A stretch of DNA of 64,000 bases from Mucilaginibacter psychrotolerans (GCF_004519315.1 NZ_SOZE01000005.1:111190-175189); one strand, 5' to 3'. Shown: positions 1 through 9,414, counted from the first letter of the stretch. The notes: a model not told the origin generated them from the letters alone. Made by a program: numbers and translations.

Positions 1-743
1 TAAAATAAAGGTTTGTAGCCTATCTTATAAGGTATAAAAGGCACGTAAACAACAGCCAGCCATGCACTAAAACAACCTATAAATACCAAACACCATGCGA
101 TAGCTACTTTTAGAGTAGGCCGGGGTATTATATAGGCCGCATAGCCCAAAAGCCACACAGGCATCATTGCTAAAATTTTTGGACCAGCAATTAAAACTGC
201 TGCAACTGGCAACAAAAGTGTTTTCAGCCCTCCCTTACGAAAAAACCAAAGCCCAAAAATGGCATAATACCAAAACTCGAAACTTAATGACCAAAGTGAA
301 ATGTTTATCGGCGGCGCACCCGAGAAAAACCAAAGCTCGTTCATAAAAAGCCCGGAGACCAGGTAGCGCACCCATTCATGCCCACGCGAGTAGGTTGCAA
401 AGAGTGCCGGGTTAACTTCCTTAACAATTACCGCCATAATTGCAGTAATTACGAGTGCCGGTATAACGATGGAGCATAGCCTACTCAAACGCGCCTGGGC
501 ATAAAGGATAGCACCACGATTCCTGCTGATTGTGGTATGCGCTATTACGTAACCCGATAATACAAAAAAGATAACCACGGCGGCATGCGATGGTTCCCCA
601 GGCTCATATTGCGGATGGGCTAGCTTTGGGAACCACATATCAAACGCGTGAATGTATAAAACCGTTAAGGCAGCACCGATGCGCAATGCATCTAAAAAGA
701 TGCTTGAATTACCTATGATAACGCGTGGTTTTATATTTATCAT
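1..743 (-). CDS. Acyltransferase 3 family membrane protein (OafA/YrhL type), C-terminus cut by window edge
   Basis: Integral-membrane enzyme of the acyltransferase 3 family, which puts acetyl or other acyl groups on sugars of surface polysaccharides. One open frame runs from ATG at 743 (MINIKPRVIIG) to the left edge, giving 247 codons of a protein that is usually 350-400 residues. The family hallmarks can be read: LDALRIGAALTVLYIHA with the conserved His in the first helix, FFVLSGYVIAHTT in the second, and SLWSLSFEFWYYAIFG further on; the rest is a series of hydrophobic helices. It follows the glycosyltransferase at 798 by 54 bp on the same strand and is the last visible gene of the polysaccharide locus, so it probably acylates that glycan. 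Acyl donor and target sugar cannot be read from sequence. Confidence 0.85.
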   Translation of the reverse strand, partial: MINIKPRVIIGNSSIFLDALRIGAALTVLYIHAFDMWFPKLAHPQYEPGEPSHAAVVIFFVLSGYVIAHTTISRNRGAILYAQARLSRLCSIVIPALVITAIMAVIVKEVNPALFATYSRGHEWVRYLVSGLFMNELWFFSGAPPINISLWSLSFEFWYYAIFGLWFFRKGGLKTLLLPVAAVLIAGPKILAMMPVWLLGYAAYIIPRPTLKVAIAWCLVFIGCFSAWLAVVYVPFIPYKIGYKPLF

Positions 744-797
744 TTTGTTTGTTTGGCGGTTTGATGCTGTAAGTTATTAAATCTGCTTTATTTAAGT

Positions 798-1955
798 TCA
801 ATCCATTGACCCATGTTGGTTCAACGCCTTGTTCATCACCTCCAAATTCTTCTCGCCGAAGTATCGCTTACGGGCCTCCTGCCAATCGGCATGCGAAGGT
901 TGTAAGGCACTTATGGCTTCAAGCAATTCGAAGCCCTTTTGCTTATCAGCAGCGCTCCAAATAGCACCTAGTTTTGTGGTGCCCAGGAACTCGGCCAAGG
1001 TACTGTCAGAAGGCCCGTGACCAAATATGGGGCGAGCCGCTTGCAAATAGCTGCTTAGTTTGGTTGGAAGGCTGGTTTTAGAAAAAGTATGCAGTGCCTT
1101 GCTTAGGGGGTACATGCAATATACAAAATGGCATTTAGCCAATTGGGGTATTACCTTTTCCTCGGGCAAAGTATCGTAAAATTTAATATTGGCCTGCAAT
1201 GCAGCAGGCACATCTGCAGGCTTTAAATGGCAGCCCCACATTTGCAGTATTACCGTTTTGTGTTGTTGCTGATAAAACGCCTTTGCCAAGGCCAGAAAGG
1301 CAAACAAATCTTTCTTATCGTAGATGGAGCCGATATGGCCTATCAAAATACTATCCCCGGTTTCTGGTTCAGGGGTAAACAATATGGTGCTCTCAAGCAG
1401 ATAGCGGTGGCAGACCTCGCCACGGCGGGCGCTTAAGCCCCGGTAATAATTACGCATGCCCCCACTGATCAAATCGAAAGAGGGTACTGTTTTTAAGGCC
1501 TTAACTGTCAGTTTTTTTGCGGCGCCGCCCATCAGCCGGTAACGTACCGAACGGGCGCAAAGGGCACCAGCCCAATCATCGTGAACGGTCATATGCACTG
1601 GCCGCTTATGCTGGCGCACAGCAAGTTCAATCGCAATGCGCAGCCCCTCGTTGTGCGATACTATCCAGTAACTATCGCAAGGTATATTCAGCAGCTTTTG
1701 GTACAGCTCATCAATAAAAGGCAATTTGCCACCGTTGAGCATCTTGCGCGTTTGAGTAATATCTTTTAGCATAGCCCCCCCCATCAAAGCCGGGCCTAGG
1801 TACCCGCTTTCGTAACCTACCACCGGGCCGCTGCCAATATAATACCAGCGCACATCAAGGCCGGGCAGGTTGGCCAACAAGCTACGCAATATGGCACCGC
1901 CGCCCCCCACGTTTGGGGCATGCGCTGTAAAAAGGCATATTTTGGGTTTTCTCAT
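798..1955 (-). CDS. Glycosyltransferase, GT-B/GT4-like
   Basis: Probable GT-B fold sugar transferase of 385 residues. The N-terminus KICLFTAHAPNVGGGGAILRS has the glycine-rich loop typical of the first Rossmann domain, and the C-terminal half (ILIGHIGSIYDKKDLFAFL, then a stretch ending KLSSYLQAARPIFGHGP) resembles the nucleotide-sugar domain of GT4-type enzymes. I place the start at ATG 1955; a TTG lies one codon upstream. It starts 7 bp after the stop of the gene at 1963 and is followed by the acyltransferase, so it belongs to the same operon. No signal peptide or membrane helix is evident, in line with a cytoplasmic enzyme acting on a lipid-linked glycan. Donor and acceptor unknown. Confidence 0.75.
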   Translation of the reverse strand: MRKPKICLFTAHAPNVGGGGAILRSLLANLPGLDVRWYYIGSGPVVGYESGYLGPALMGGAMLKDITQTRKMLNGGKLPFIDELYQKLLNIPCDSYWIVSHNEGLRIAIELAVRQHKRPVHMTVHDDWAGALCARSVRYRLMGGAAKKLTVKALKTVPSFDLISGGMRNYYRGLSARRGEVCHRYLLESTILFTPEPETGDSILIGHIGSIYDKKDLFAFLALAKAFYQQQHKTVILQMWGCHLKPADVPAALQANIKFYDTLPEEKVIPQLAKCHFVYCMYPLSKALHTFSKTSLPTKLSSYLQAARPIFGHGPSDSTLAEFLGTTKLGAIWSAADKQKGFELLEAISALQPSHADWQEARKRYFGEKNLEVMNKALNQHGSMD

Positions 1956-1962
1956 CAAGTGT

Positions 1963-3093
1963 CTAGTCCGCTTTATAGTTATCTAATGCCATGGCAAATT
2001 TAATTGACAGGGCGGTAACATCTGTGCCATAAGGCGTAAAAATGCTGCTGGAAATACAATCCTCAAAGTTACCAGGGATGTATTCCGTTACACCCGGTGG
2101 TACAGCCGGCCGGGCAACACTGCGAGGTGTCCAGGGTTTGGAAACAGATATTACGGGCAAGCCGTGTTCGCGCATGGCCGCATAAGAGCCGCTTTTCTCT
2201 ATCACCGCCAATGCCGTTGCCGATAGGCCAATGGTGGAGGCCGAGAGTATCTCCGAAATGCGCTCCGGCAACAACTCTTTATAAAGATGCAGGGTTAAGC
2301 CGACCTTCTTCCATTCGTTTGCCCATCTTTCCTGCTCGCTGTTGCCGCGACCCATAATGGTAAGGCTGACAGCTGCTTGATGTGTTTGCTGGTATAAGGC
2401 CACCTCCCGCGCGAAAGCGGCGATTGGTGCCCTATCATGTATTGCGCCAAACACCACAAAATCCAACCTTTCTTTTGGTGTCCGCTCTTGCCCGGCCTCC
2501 GAAGTTACGGGTATATTGCCATAAAGCGGCAGGTACCCGGCTTCGAAACCTATTTTTGCCAACAATGTTTGGTACAGTGCGGTTTGGGTATGGATAAGCG
2601 CAGGCTTAAGGTTTGCTGCCAGCGATTTGATAAGCATACGCTGCGCCTTGCCCCACCACTTCAGCTTCTGCGATTCTTCTTCGGCTATGCCCACCCAAAG
2701 CTCGTGGAACATGATATGCCACCTACGGCCATGGCCCAGCCCGAGCAACAATTTGCTCAGACCAGTCATCAATCCCTTGGGGTGATAGCCAAAAGGCACA
2801 AACTGTAAGCTAAGCCATTCGGGGTTGAACCCATCCACCCAGATTTTAGCCAGCGCGAACCTTTGTTTTATTTGTATGGCCGATGAAAGACGCATTACAG
2901 GTACATCTACGCCATCCGCCTGCTGTGTGCCCACATGTTGTTCCGCTATATGCCGATCGGCAAGCGATAACACCATACAGTTATGACCGGCCTTAATCAA
3001 AGCCGCCGCCAGCCGGCGCGAATAATCGCCAACGCCATCGTGTCCCGGCTCTAAAGAGCTGCATATAAAAACTATCTTAATTTTTTTTGCCAT
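1963..3093 (-). CDS. Glycosyltransferase, GT-B-like
   Basis: Predicted 376-residue cytoplasmic glycosyltransferase. The start IKIVFICSSLEPGHDGVGDYSRRLAAALIKAGH is the usual GT4 opening, with a G-x-G-D-Y loop before helix 1. The second half has a strand pattern like GT-B enzymes (LDFVVFGAIHDRAP; TIMGRGNSEQERW) and the stretch SATALAVIEKSGSYAAMREHGLPVIS, where the Glu sits about where GT-B enzymes hold the donor. The ATG at 3093 fits well. Downstream genes follow with 7-54 bp gaps. Upstream, 435 bp separate it from the next minus-strand gene, and that gap contains an opposite-strand zinc-ribbon gene, so this and the next two genes may have their own promoter in 3094-3330. Confidence 0.75.
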   Translation of the reverse strand: MAKKIKIVFICSSLEPGHDGVGDYSRRLAAALIKAGHNCMVLSLADRHIAEQHVGTQQADGVDVPVMRLSSAIQIKQRFALAKIWVDGFNPEWLSLQFVPFGYHPKGLMTGLSKLLLGLGHGRRWHIMFHELWVGIAEEESQKLKWWGKAQRMLIKSLAANLKPALIHTQTALYQTLLAKIGFEAGYLPLYGNIPVTSEAGQERTPKERLDFVVFGAIHDRAPIAAFAREVALYQQTHQAAVSLTIMGRGNSEQERWANEWKKVGLTLHLYKELLPERISEILSASTIGLSATALAVIEKSGSYAAMREHGLPVISVSKPWTPRSVARPAVPPGVTEYIPGNFEDCISSSIFTPYGTDVTALSIKFAMALDNYKAD

Positions 3094-3212
3094 GAGGCTA
3101 AAAGAGCACTGTTAATTTCAGGATTAAATAAAATACATTACGCTAAACGAAAACAATATTCACAAAAAATCGTTATTTTATGAATTGTATCGTAAAATTT
3201 ACCTTTTCGTTA

Positions 3213-3242
3213 ATTGCATTCAAAAGCGATTTAATACATTTG
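3213..3242 (+). promoter_or_regulatory. Candidate Bacteroidota-type promoter for the zinc-ribbon gene
   Basis: TACATTTG at 3235-3242 matches the Bacteroidota -7 consensus TAnnTTTG exactly. ATTG at 3213-3216 lies 18 bp upstream, about where the -33 TTTG element is expected. Transcription would start near 3249 and reach the ATG at 3331 after about 80 nt. The surrounding 3094-3330 interval is strongly AT-rich and holds no other gene. Confidence 0.45.
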
Positions 3243-3330
3243 CGTTGCATATCCCTAATTATACTGCTATTGTTTAAGTAAAAGCAAATACTTTAACATC
3301 TAAACTGTACAAAATACAGTATATACTATT

Positions 3331-3513
3331 ATGCAAAAACCGTTTCTCTATTGCGATTGCTGCGGTCAGCCCTTTCATTACAAAAAGCCTTTGCCACTTT
3401 TATTAAAGCCGGTTGCCTTTTTTGTGCCTATTCAAAGGCTTTTCTGCGCTAAGTGCCTTACTTCGAGCTATAAAATCATCAGCCACAAAGAGTTTAACAA
3501 ATACCATGTTTAA
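3331..3513 (+). CDS. Small zinc-ribbon-like protein of unknown function
   Basis: A 60-residue protein with two cysteine clusters: C8-D-C10-C11-G12 near the start and C39-A-K-C42 in the second half, about 27 residues apart. CxxC...CxxC spacing with a glycine after the first knuckle is the pattern of a zinc ribbon, so metal binding is inferred. It is basic and has no signal peptide; its centre (LPLLLKPVAFFVP) is hydrophobic but short. It is alone on the plus strand inside a minus-strand glycan operon, ends 15 bp before the convergent stop of the gene at 3529, and has a plausible promoter of its own. I do not recognise the family. It could be chance, but the paired CxxC motifs argue that it is real. 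Confidence 0.45.
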   Translation: MQKPFLYCDCCGQPFHYKKPLPLLLKPVAFFVPIQRLFCAKCLTSSYKIISHKEFNKYHV

Positions 3514-3528
3514 TATAGCGGCTTATTA

Positions 3529-4647
3529 CTATCCGTTTGCAACTTGCCGCCAAAAACGTTCCTGTATATGTGTCAAACTAAACTGCTCTTTCGCCAGCGT
3601 TTTGGCGTTGGAAGATATAACTGACTGCTTCGCCAGCAAACTCAAAATATCCTCCGCCAGTGTTGCAGCATCTAAACTACCGCAACACACCGCCGCGACA
3701 TTTTTGGTTAGCAAATTGCACGCGGCACTATCCTCTGGACCATGGTACAATATAGCACCAGCCCCGCCCAAATAGCCTACCATTTTTGTAGAAAGACTAT
3801 ATAAGTAAAAATCGGGCCGGGTAAACTTAATAGGCAAATATAGTATAGCGCTCTTATCCAATTCGTGTTTCAACTCGGCATCATCCAACGTCATCGGGCG
3901 GTAATCGGTCTTAAACGTGCGATTTTCTAAAAAGGGCATGTGTTGCGTAGCCCTCAATATTAATTTGAACTGATGCCCCTGAGCCACCAACAAGTCAAGT
4001 GAATCGGCAAGTACTTTAAACAAGGGGATATAGTCCAGATGCAACAGCCCCGCAAAGTAAACGGCCATAGGTTGCTTATTATCCTGCTTTGGCACGCTCA
4101 CTTCATTGTTGGCTACGCCATCAGTAATTAGTTCGTAATCGGCCTTGCCAAAAATTCGGCAGTACTCATTTCCCAATTCTTCTGATATTACCAGCCTGCG
4201 GTCGGCCCGTTTCCAAAGGGCTTGGCAGTTTTCTGCCAGGCCATAGGTTGTAGAAAAATGGTCGTGAAAGGATACCCAAAGTGCTTTGTTTTTGCAGAAG
4301 GTATCGTTACATAAGGCGGCCGAAAAGGGCCCATGGTCTACCACGTGCAGTATCTCATAGTCAATCTGGGCGGCGGCCTGCTGTATTTTTTTGATTGTGG
4401 ATGCCTTAAACAACCCGTATCTGAGCCAGGTGCGGAAATTGCGCACTTTCCAGCGGGCCCATTTGCGTACCAGAGGCGCAGCAAATACAATTACTTCGGC
4501 AATGGCGCCATGGCGCGTGTGCAAACGGCTTTCCTCTACAACTAAAGATACCACATCCTTTTCGCGGCCCATAAATAAGCGGCGCAGGATGCGGTTTCCG
4601 CCGCCATTGGAGTATAAAGAGAATGGCTGATAGGTTAATAGCTTCAC
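3529..4647 (-). CDS. Glycosyltransferase, GT-B-like, GTG start
   Basis: Predicted 372-residue glycosyltransferase. KLLTYQPFSLYSNGGGNRILRRLF has the glycine-rich loop found at the start of GT-B enzymes, and later parts (MAVYFAGLLHLDYIPLFKVLADSL; LSTKMVGYLGGAGAILYHGPEDSAA) match the general order of the C-terminal donor domain, with the final acidic pair where the nucleotide-sugar site is expected. The frame opens with GTG at 4647; a stop codon lies three codons upstream, so no ATG is available further out and GTG is the likely start. It begins 9 bp after the stop of the epimerase gene at 4657 and is probably co-translated with it. Sugar specificity is unknown. Confidence 0.75.
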   Translation of the reverse strand: MKLLTYQPFSLYSNGGGNRILRRLFMGREKDVVSLVVEESRLHTRHGAIAEVIVFAAPLVRKWARWKVRNFRTWLRYGLFKASTIKKIQQAAAQIDYEILHVVDHGPFSAALCNDTFCKNKALWVSFHDHFSTTYGLAENCQALWKRADRRLVISEELGNEYCRIFGKADYELITDGVANNEVSVPKQDNKQPMAVYFAGLLHLDYIPLFKVLADSLDLLVAQGHQFKLILRATQHMPFLENRTFKTDYRPMTLDDAELKHELDKSAILYLPIKFTRPDFYLYSLSTKMVGYLGGAGAILYHGPEDSAACNLLTKNVAAVCCGSLDAATLAEDILSLLAKQSVISSNAKTLAKEQFSLTHIQERFWRQVANG

Positions 4648-4656
4648 AAGGTATGT

Positions 4657-5721
4657 TTATATGTGAGTGCCTTGCGCTGCCACTATCTGCCTTATGGTTT
4701 CTTCCAGGGAAATAGTAATATCCCATGTTGGATAATGCGTGCGCATTTTATCGAGATTAGAAATGTAGCACATATGGTCGCCTATGCGATTCTCATCTAC
4801 ATATTTATAAACCTGTTCTTTGCCGGTAAACTTCTCGGCAATTTTAAAAGCTTCCCAAATAGAGCAGGAGTTGGCGCGACCACCGCCTATGTTGTACACC
4901 TCGGCAATGCGTGGCGTAGCAATAAAGGCATCAATAAAGCTGGCTACGTCGTAAGAGTGGATATTATCGCGCACCTGCTTGCCTTTGTAGCCAAACACTT
5001 TGTATTCGCGCCCCTCTACGTTGCATTTAACCAAATAACTTAAAAAGCCATGAAGCTCCACGCCCGAATGATTTGGCCCGGTTAGGCACCCCCCACGCAG
5101 GCAGCAGGTAGGTATGCCGAAATAGCGGCCATACTCCTGCACCATAATATCCGCTGCCACTTTAGAGGCACCGAACAGCGAGTGCTTACTTTGGTCGATA
5201 GAAAACTCCTCGTTAATACCATCGGCGTAAAGGGGGTCGGCATAATCCCAGCGGGTTTCTAATTCAACCAAATCAATGGTGTTTGGCCTGTCACCATACA
5301 CCTTGTTGGTGCTCATGTGCGCAAAAGGTGATTCGGGGCAGGTTTGCCTTACGGCTTCCAGCAGGTTTAAGGTGCCTACTGCATTGGTATCAAAATCATC
5401 GAAAGGAATCGCAGCTGCGCGATCGTGCGACGGCTGAGCGGCGGTATGCACAATGGCGTGGGGTTTCACCTCTTTCATTAATGCAAGCACGCCCGCACGA
5501 TCGCGAATATCTACTTCGTGATGGATGAATTTCGCACCCAGATCGGTTTGGATGCGGTTTTGGTTCCAGCGGGTATCGCCCTGCGCGCCAAAGAACACAG
5601 CACGCTGGTTATTGTCTACGCCATGTATTTCCCAGCCAAGCGCTGCAAAATGACAACAAACTTCTGAGCCTATTAAGCCGGACGACCCGGTTACCAGTAA
5701 TTTTTTAGCTGAATTTGCCAT
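4657..5721 (-). CDS. NAD-dependent epimerase/dehydratase (extended SDR, CDP-paratose 2-epimerase-like)
   Basis: A 354-residue extended short-chain dehydrogenase/reductase that would modify a nucleotide sugar for the surface glycan. [13 protein letters not shown] near the start holds the GxxGxxG dinucleotide loop (G12, G15, G18), and [19 protein letters not shown] resembles CDP-paratose/CDP-tyvelose epimerase relatives. [10 protein letters not shown] carries the substrate-contacting Ser/Thr strand. The catalytic YxxxK reads F183-G-A-S-K187 instead: the usual Tyr is Phe, while the Lys is kept. I believe this Phe occurs in related proteins of the subfamily, but that is from memory. It sits in the glycosyltransferase operon, 54 bp after the gene at 5776. 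The exact reaction is uncertain. Confidence 0.8.
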   Translation of the reverse strand: MANSAKKLLVTGSSGLIGSEVCCHFAALGWEIHGVDNNQRAVFFGAQGDTRWNQNRIQTDLGAKFIHHEVDIRDRAGVLALMKEVKPHAIVHTAAQPSHDRAAAIPFDDFDTNAVGTLNLLEAVRQTCPESPFAHMSTNKVYGDRPNTIDLVELETRWDYADPLYADGINEEFSIDQSKHSLFGASKVAADIMVQEYGRYFGIPTCCLRGGCLTGPNHSGVELHGFLSYLVKCNVEGREYKVFGYKGKQVRDNIHSYDVASFIDAFIATPRIAEVYNIGGGRANSCSIWEAFKIAEKFTGKEQVYKYVDENRIGDHMCYISNLDKMRTHYPTWDITISLEETIRQIVAAQGTHI

Positions 5722-5775
5722 AGTATTTAAGCAAAGGTTATGTATGTTGTATGTTAAAATAAATTTTGGCCCGGG

Positions 5776-6942
5776 TTATCCGTTCACAACGGCTTGCCAA
5801 ACCCCACGCATTGGCATCGAGCCAACTTCATCTACCACTAACTTTTGGGCATTTTTTAAAATCCGGGCAACAAGCTGCGGATTGCGCAAGTACTTAAAGC
5901 CATCCCTGATGGCGTTTTCTTCTGTGGATACTACCGTAATGGCGGCATCGTGCTCATCAAGATAAGCAATCATGGCCGCGTATGCCGGCCCTACGGCCAA
6001 TATGGGTACGCCGCAAGCCAAATACTCGCTCATTTTGGTAGCGATGTTAAACTCCGACATATTACGCATTTTTTGCTTAAAACTGATGGGCAAAAGCACC
6101 GCGTCATAATTTTGCATATGGGCCAGCACCAACTCCGGTGCTACGCTACCTTTAAAATGCAACCCATCAACCTCCAGTTCGGCGGGCAGTTTCTCAATGC
6201 CGGAGTAAATATCCAGTTGCACATCGGTACCTTTAAGTGCGGCAGCAACTGCTGCTAAAGCATCTTTTTGCCAGGCAGCAACAGCACCAAAGTAGCCTAT
6301 TTTTAAAGAGCCTTGCTTTACCTCGAATTGCCCCGCACCCTGTAACAGGCCGGATGAACCGAACAATACGGTAGATACCACCCCAAAACGCTCTTTGTAG
6401 AAGCGTTGCATAGTGGGGCTTATCACCAACACTTTCTCCGCCCCGCGCAGGTGCCTGGCAAAAACACCTTCCGTCCCCTCGGGGTATTGCCAACGGTCAT
6501 CAACATACCGTACCAGGTGGTCGTCCATCACCCAGGTGATGTACTTTACCTTCTTCCTCTTTTTTAAAGCCTCCAGAGCGAAGATGGCATTGGCCCCCTG
6601 CGGACAAACCAAGCCGGTAATTACTTGTTTATCATTAAATATCGCCGCCATTTTGCGAGCAGCCATATTGGCCCGCGTTTGTATTGCCCAAAGCATCATG
6701 CTTATTTTTGATGCCCGCGAACGCCCGATAAGTTTTCGCATAAAATCTGATTCCCATACGGATAGTAAATCCTTACTCCGTTTCAGGAATTCGTTCCTGG
6801 CGGGTAAATCAGCAGCGAAACGGTTTACATGAATAAAATGGGCAATATCGTCCAAATCATCGCCCAGGATGCGCTGTAGGGTTAATCCACCTCCGTGCTT
6901 ATCCGATACCGACATCTCCGAAAGATAAAAATCAAACTTCAT
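5776..6942 (-). CDS. Glycosyltransferase, GT-B-like
   Basis: Predicted 388-residue glycosyltransferase. The N-terminal part has the SVSDKHGGGLTLQRILG glycine loop, the middle reads VKYITWVMDDHLVRYVDDRW, and the second Rossmann domain follows (LKIGYFGAVAAWQKDALAAVAAAL; FNIATKMSEYLACGVPILAVGP). The last motif, E-Y-L-A-C-G-x-P, is the typical donor-site signature of GT4 enzymes. Start taken at ATG 6942, next to a TTG one codon upstream. It overlaps the stop of the upstream DUF5672 gene by 11 bp, which points to translational coupling. Donor and acceptor are unknown. Confidence 0.8.
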   Translation of the reverse strand: MKFDFYLSEMSVSDKHGGGLTLQRILGDDLDDIAHFIHVNRFAADLPARNEFLKRSKDLLSVWESDFMRKLIGRSRASKISMMLWAIQTRANMAARKMAAIFNDKQVITGLVCPQGANAIFALEALKKRKKVKYITWVMDDHLVRYVDDRWQYPEGTEGVFARHLRGAEKVLVISPTMQRFYKERFGVVSTVLFGSSGLLQGAGQFEVKQGSLKIGYFGAVAAWQKDALAAVAAALKGTDVQLDIYSGIEKLPAELEVDGLHFKGSVAPELVLAHMQNYDAVLLPISFKQKMRNMSEFNIATKMSEYLACGVPILAVGPAYAAMIAYLDEHDAAITVVSTEENAIRDGFKYLRNPQLVARILKNAQKLVVDEVGSMPMRGVWQAVVNG

Positions 6943-7786
6943 CAATTTTCTCCTTTCTCGTTAAGCTTTTGATGTTGATGTACTTGCTCCAGAAATCGAG
7001 GTGCTTGGCCCAGGCATGGCAGCCCAGTGGCAGTGCTCCTTTATTTAACTGAAGCGATTCATCAAGATTATATTCGAAGCTGAAGCCCAAGGCACTCATC
7101 GGGTCGGCTACGGCAAATGATGGCACCAACTTTGGTATCACCTCAGACCATATCAAATCTTCGTTTAAATGAAAGTTAGCGAAGTTGAATGCAAATCGCC
7201 CCGTCACGAAAACCTCGTATCTGCCGTTGGTCCACTCGTTAACTTTTTTACGCAAGCGCGATGAATGCAGCAACGACAATCTGTAAAGCAACCATTGCCA
7301 GCGAAGCCCGCTCACCACCTGCAATGCTTTGATGCAAGCCTGTATATTACGTACAGAAAAGCCCGAGTTGCAGCCCTTCATGAATTTAGCACCGGGCCGC
7401 GCCGCCCAGTACCCTTCAAAAAACGGTGCACCAATATAATCGAACGCAAAAGCCTTTGCGGCGTCGAAACCATCATTAAAAATAAAGGCATCCAGCTCGT
7501 AAGTAAGCATATACTCATACCTAGCAAACAATTGATAAAAGCCGGTGCTTACCTTCATTTTATTATATTTTTCTATAGACGAAAGCCAATCGGGGTTAAC
7601 CGGGTGCAACAGCAAACCTGCGTGTAACGCCGTGTATGCTTTAGTATCCATCCCTTCCGGGTATAGCAGGTAACAATGGTACCCACTTAAATGTGCTTTA
7701 CAGGCAGCCAGGGATATTGCCTCGTCTGCTGAAATAGCCGACTTATGCACCGGTATTATTACACACATTTTTGTTGTTGCGGGCAT
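6932..7786 (-). CDS. DUF5672-family putative glycosyltransferase
   Basis: A 284-residue protein that I assign to the DUF5672 family, found in bacterial and fungal glycan clusters and thought to have a GT-A-like fold. CVIIPVHKSA opens the first strand, and YEYMLTYELDAFIFNDGFD contains the acidic E-L-D-A-F segment that takes the place of a DxD metal site. DYIGAPFFEGYW and GCNSGFSVRN are further family landmarks. ATG at 7786 starts 9 bp after the upstream gene's stop; Met7 (7768) is an alternative start. Its 3' end overlaps the next gene by 11 bp. Activity is inferred from family and context. Confidence 0.75.
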   Translation of the reverse strand: MPATTKMCVIIPVHKSAISADEAISLAACKAHLSGYHCYLLYPEGMDTKAYTALHAGLLLHPVNPDWLSSIEKYNKMKVSTGFYQLFARYEYMLTYELDAFIFNDGFDAAKAFAFDYIGAPFFEGYWAARPGAKFMKGCNSGFSVRNIQACIKALQVVSGLRWQWLLYRLSLLHSSRLRKKVNEWTNGRYEVFVTGRFAFNFANFHLNEDLIWSEVIPKLVPSFAVADPMSALGFSFEYNLDESLQLNKGALPLGCHAWAKHLDFWSKYINIKSLTRKEKIDEV

Positions 7787-7795
7787 TGGCTGTTG

Positions 7796-8776
7796 CTAGA
7801 ATATTCGTTCCACTATCTTCGTGAGCCTGTTCCTTATTTTTTCCCTAAGCGGGCGTGCCGCAAACATCTTCAGTTCCTGCACCAGAAACTGTTCCTGGTA
7901 AAAGGCAGGTATTTCTTTTACTTTATCAGCGCCAGCGGCTTTCAGGCTCGTGTAATATTCATCCACCACTTCGGCAATGTCGGGCCGGTTGAAGCGATTG
8001 TAACGGGTATTATACTTGCAAAGCACCATTGGCGTTGCATAGCGGTAGCTGCTGAAGTGGAAAAACACCAGCGGGTATTTACCGTTTACGGTGTATCCAT
8101 CGCCGCTTTTGGCTAGCGTACGCTCGTGCCAGTTCCAGTTGGCCACGTTATAGCCATAATGTTTCAGGATATGGTAATTATCGAACATCACCGGGATATA
8201 GTTGGCCCATATCTGATCGTAAAACATGCCCTTATCCCAATTGGTATAGCCATAAACCAACAGGCGTTCGCCCCACCAGTTCAAAAACTTATCCAGTTCG
8301 GTGCCTTTGGCCAGGCCTAAAAAGCCAAGGTTGAAAATACCAGTGCGCAGCGTGTAAAAGTCGCTGGGTATCTTCCCATCGTCAACCGGGTTCATCAGGT
8401 GCGGGGTTAATACAAAAGTGTGTTTCTGCAGTGCCTCCCAAACATCCGTCATCGGCGCATATACTTTTATATCCGGGTCGATGTAAACAACCGTGTCGTA
8501 TTGCTTAAAAAAATACTTGAAAACAAAAGGTTTTACCGTGGTGCAAAGCTCCGCAAGGCTAAATTTCAGGCTGAGGGCATCTATATCCAAATCAACCAGT
8601 TGGTCTACAAAAAGAATACTATCGCCACAAAACTCATCGTAATCAAGCACCGGCGATTTCTTATCTACCAAAACAATAAATAAGCGGGTATCGGGGTGAT
8701 GCTTTGTAAAACTCTCCTTTAACACCTTTGCCGAAGCCAGGTAATTATTAGCACATATGGTATAAGCTACCTTCAT
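7796..8776 (-). CDS. Glycosyltransferase, GT-A/GT8-like
   Basis: A 326-residue protein with the opening MKVAYTICANNYLASAKVLKESFTKHHPDTRLFIVLVD, which is the layout of GT8-like retaining enzymes (first strand, then 'hop' helix over the donor). The metal-binding motif is read as YIDPDIKVY, a DxD equivalent, about one third into the chain. HLMNPVDDGK and FNLGFLGLAKG correspond to the acceptor-side and donor-side loops of such folds. A basic tail (LREKIRNRLTKIVERIF) could touch the membrane surface. It lies 23 bp downstream of the acyltransferase gene and 9 bp upstream of the DUF5672 gene, so it is part of the operon. Sugar donor unknown. Confidence 0.75.
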   Translation of the reverse strand: MKVAYTICANNYLASAKVLKESFTKHHPDTRLFIVLVDKKSPVLDYDEFCGDSILFVDQLVDLDIDALSLKFSLAELCTTVKPFVFKYFFKQYDTVVYIDPDIKVYAPMTDVWEALQKHTFVLTPHLMNPVDDGKIPSDFYTLRTGIFNLGFLGLAKGTELDKFLNWWGERLLVYGYTNWDKGMFYDQIWANYIPVMFDNYHILKHYGYNVANWNWHERTLAKSGDGYTVNGKYPLVFFHFSSYRYATPMVLCKYNTRYNRFNRPDIAEVVDEYYTSLKAAGADKVKEIPAFYQEQFLVQELKMFAARPLREKIRNRLTKIVERIF

Positions 8777-8799
8777 TTATCTCTATGTTGTTTTAAGGC

Positions 8800-9414
8800 T
8801 TATGCCTCAACCATTTTTATAATTTTCGCAGGTACGCCACCTACTACGGCGTTGGCTGGCACATCCTTAGTAACTACCGCATTGGCACCTATTACGGCGT
8901 TTCTGCCCACGCGCACGTTGGGCATAATACAGGCTCCCTCGCCTATCCAAACGTTATCTTCTATAATTACCGGCCCGCGCGAAACCAAAGACCTCTTTAT
9001 GGGCGGCAAGGCAAAATGTTCGGTAGTGGTTTCGCCATGACTATGGTCGCTAATGTAAATGCGGCTGGCCATTAGCACATGGTTGCCTATAACTACTTTA
9101 TTAATGCAGCCGATGTGTACATCGGTACCCATGCTTACCCATTCGCCAATAGTAAGTTCGGGCTTAAAATCTTGCATTTCGTATTTATCCCACGCCTCCA
9201 GACGAAGGTTGTACAACGCCGAAAATTTTTTTCCGATAGAGATATATTGCGGGTTTTTAATGATGGCCTGCAAAGGCAGGGTGCATTTTTCTCCGCGGTA
9301 TTTAAGCTTGCCATATATGGCTAATTCGCGGGCATCGTTGGTACGGCCGGTGTATGAGCCCGACTGAATTACTTTATAAAATATCTTGCCGATAAAATTA
9401 TTGAGTGCTGACAT
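8800..9414 (-). CDS. Hexapeptide-repeat O-acetyltransferase (WcaF/LbH-MAT type)
   Basis: A 204-residue left-handed beta-helix acyltransferase that probably O-acetylates a sugar of the glycan using acetyl-CoA. Hexapeptide turns are visible from about residue 85 ([30 protein letters not shown]) to the end ([51 protein letters not shown]). The ISDHSHG segment gives the catalytic His region of the family. The closing G-G-V-P-A-K-I-I is the standard end of this group. The first 60 residues are less typical and may mediate acceptor contact. ATG at 9414; 55 bp downstream of the GT2 gene. Length fits the family. Confidence 0.85.
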   Translation of the reverse strand: MSALNNFIGKIFYKVIQSGSYTGRTNDARELAIYGKLKYRGEKCTLPLQAIIKNPQYISIGKKFSALYNLRLEAWDKYEMQDFKPELTIGEWVSMGTDVHIGCINKVVIGNHVLMASRIYISDHSHGETTTEHFALPPIKRSLVSRGPVIIEDNVWIGEGACIMPNVRVGRNAVIGANAVVTKDVPANAVVGGVPAKIIKMVEA

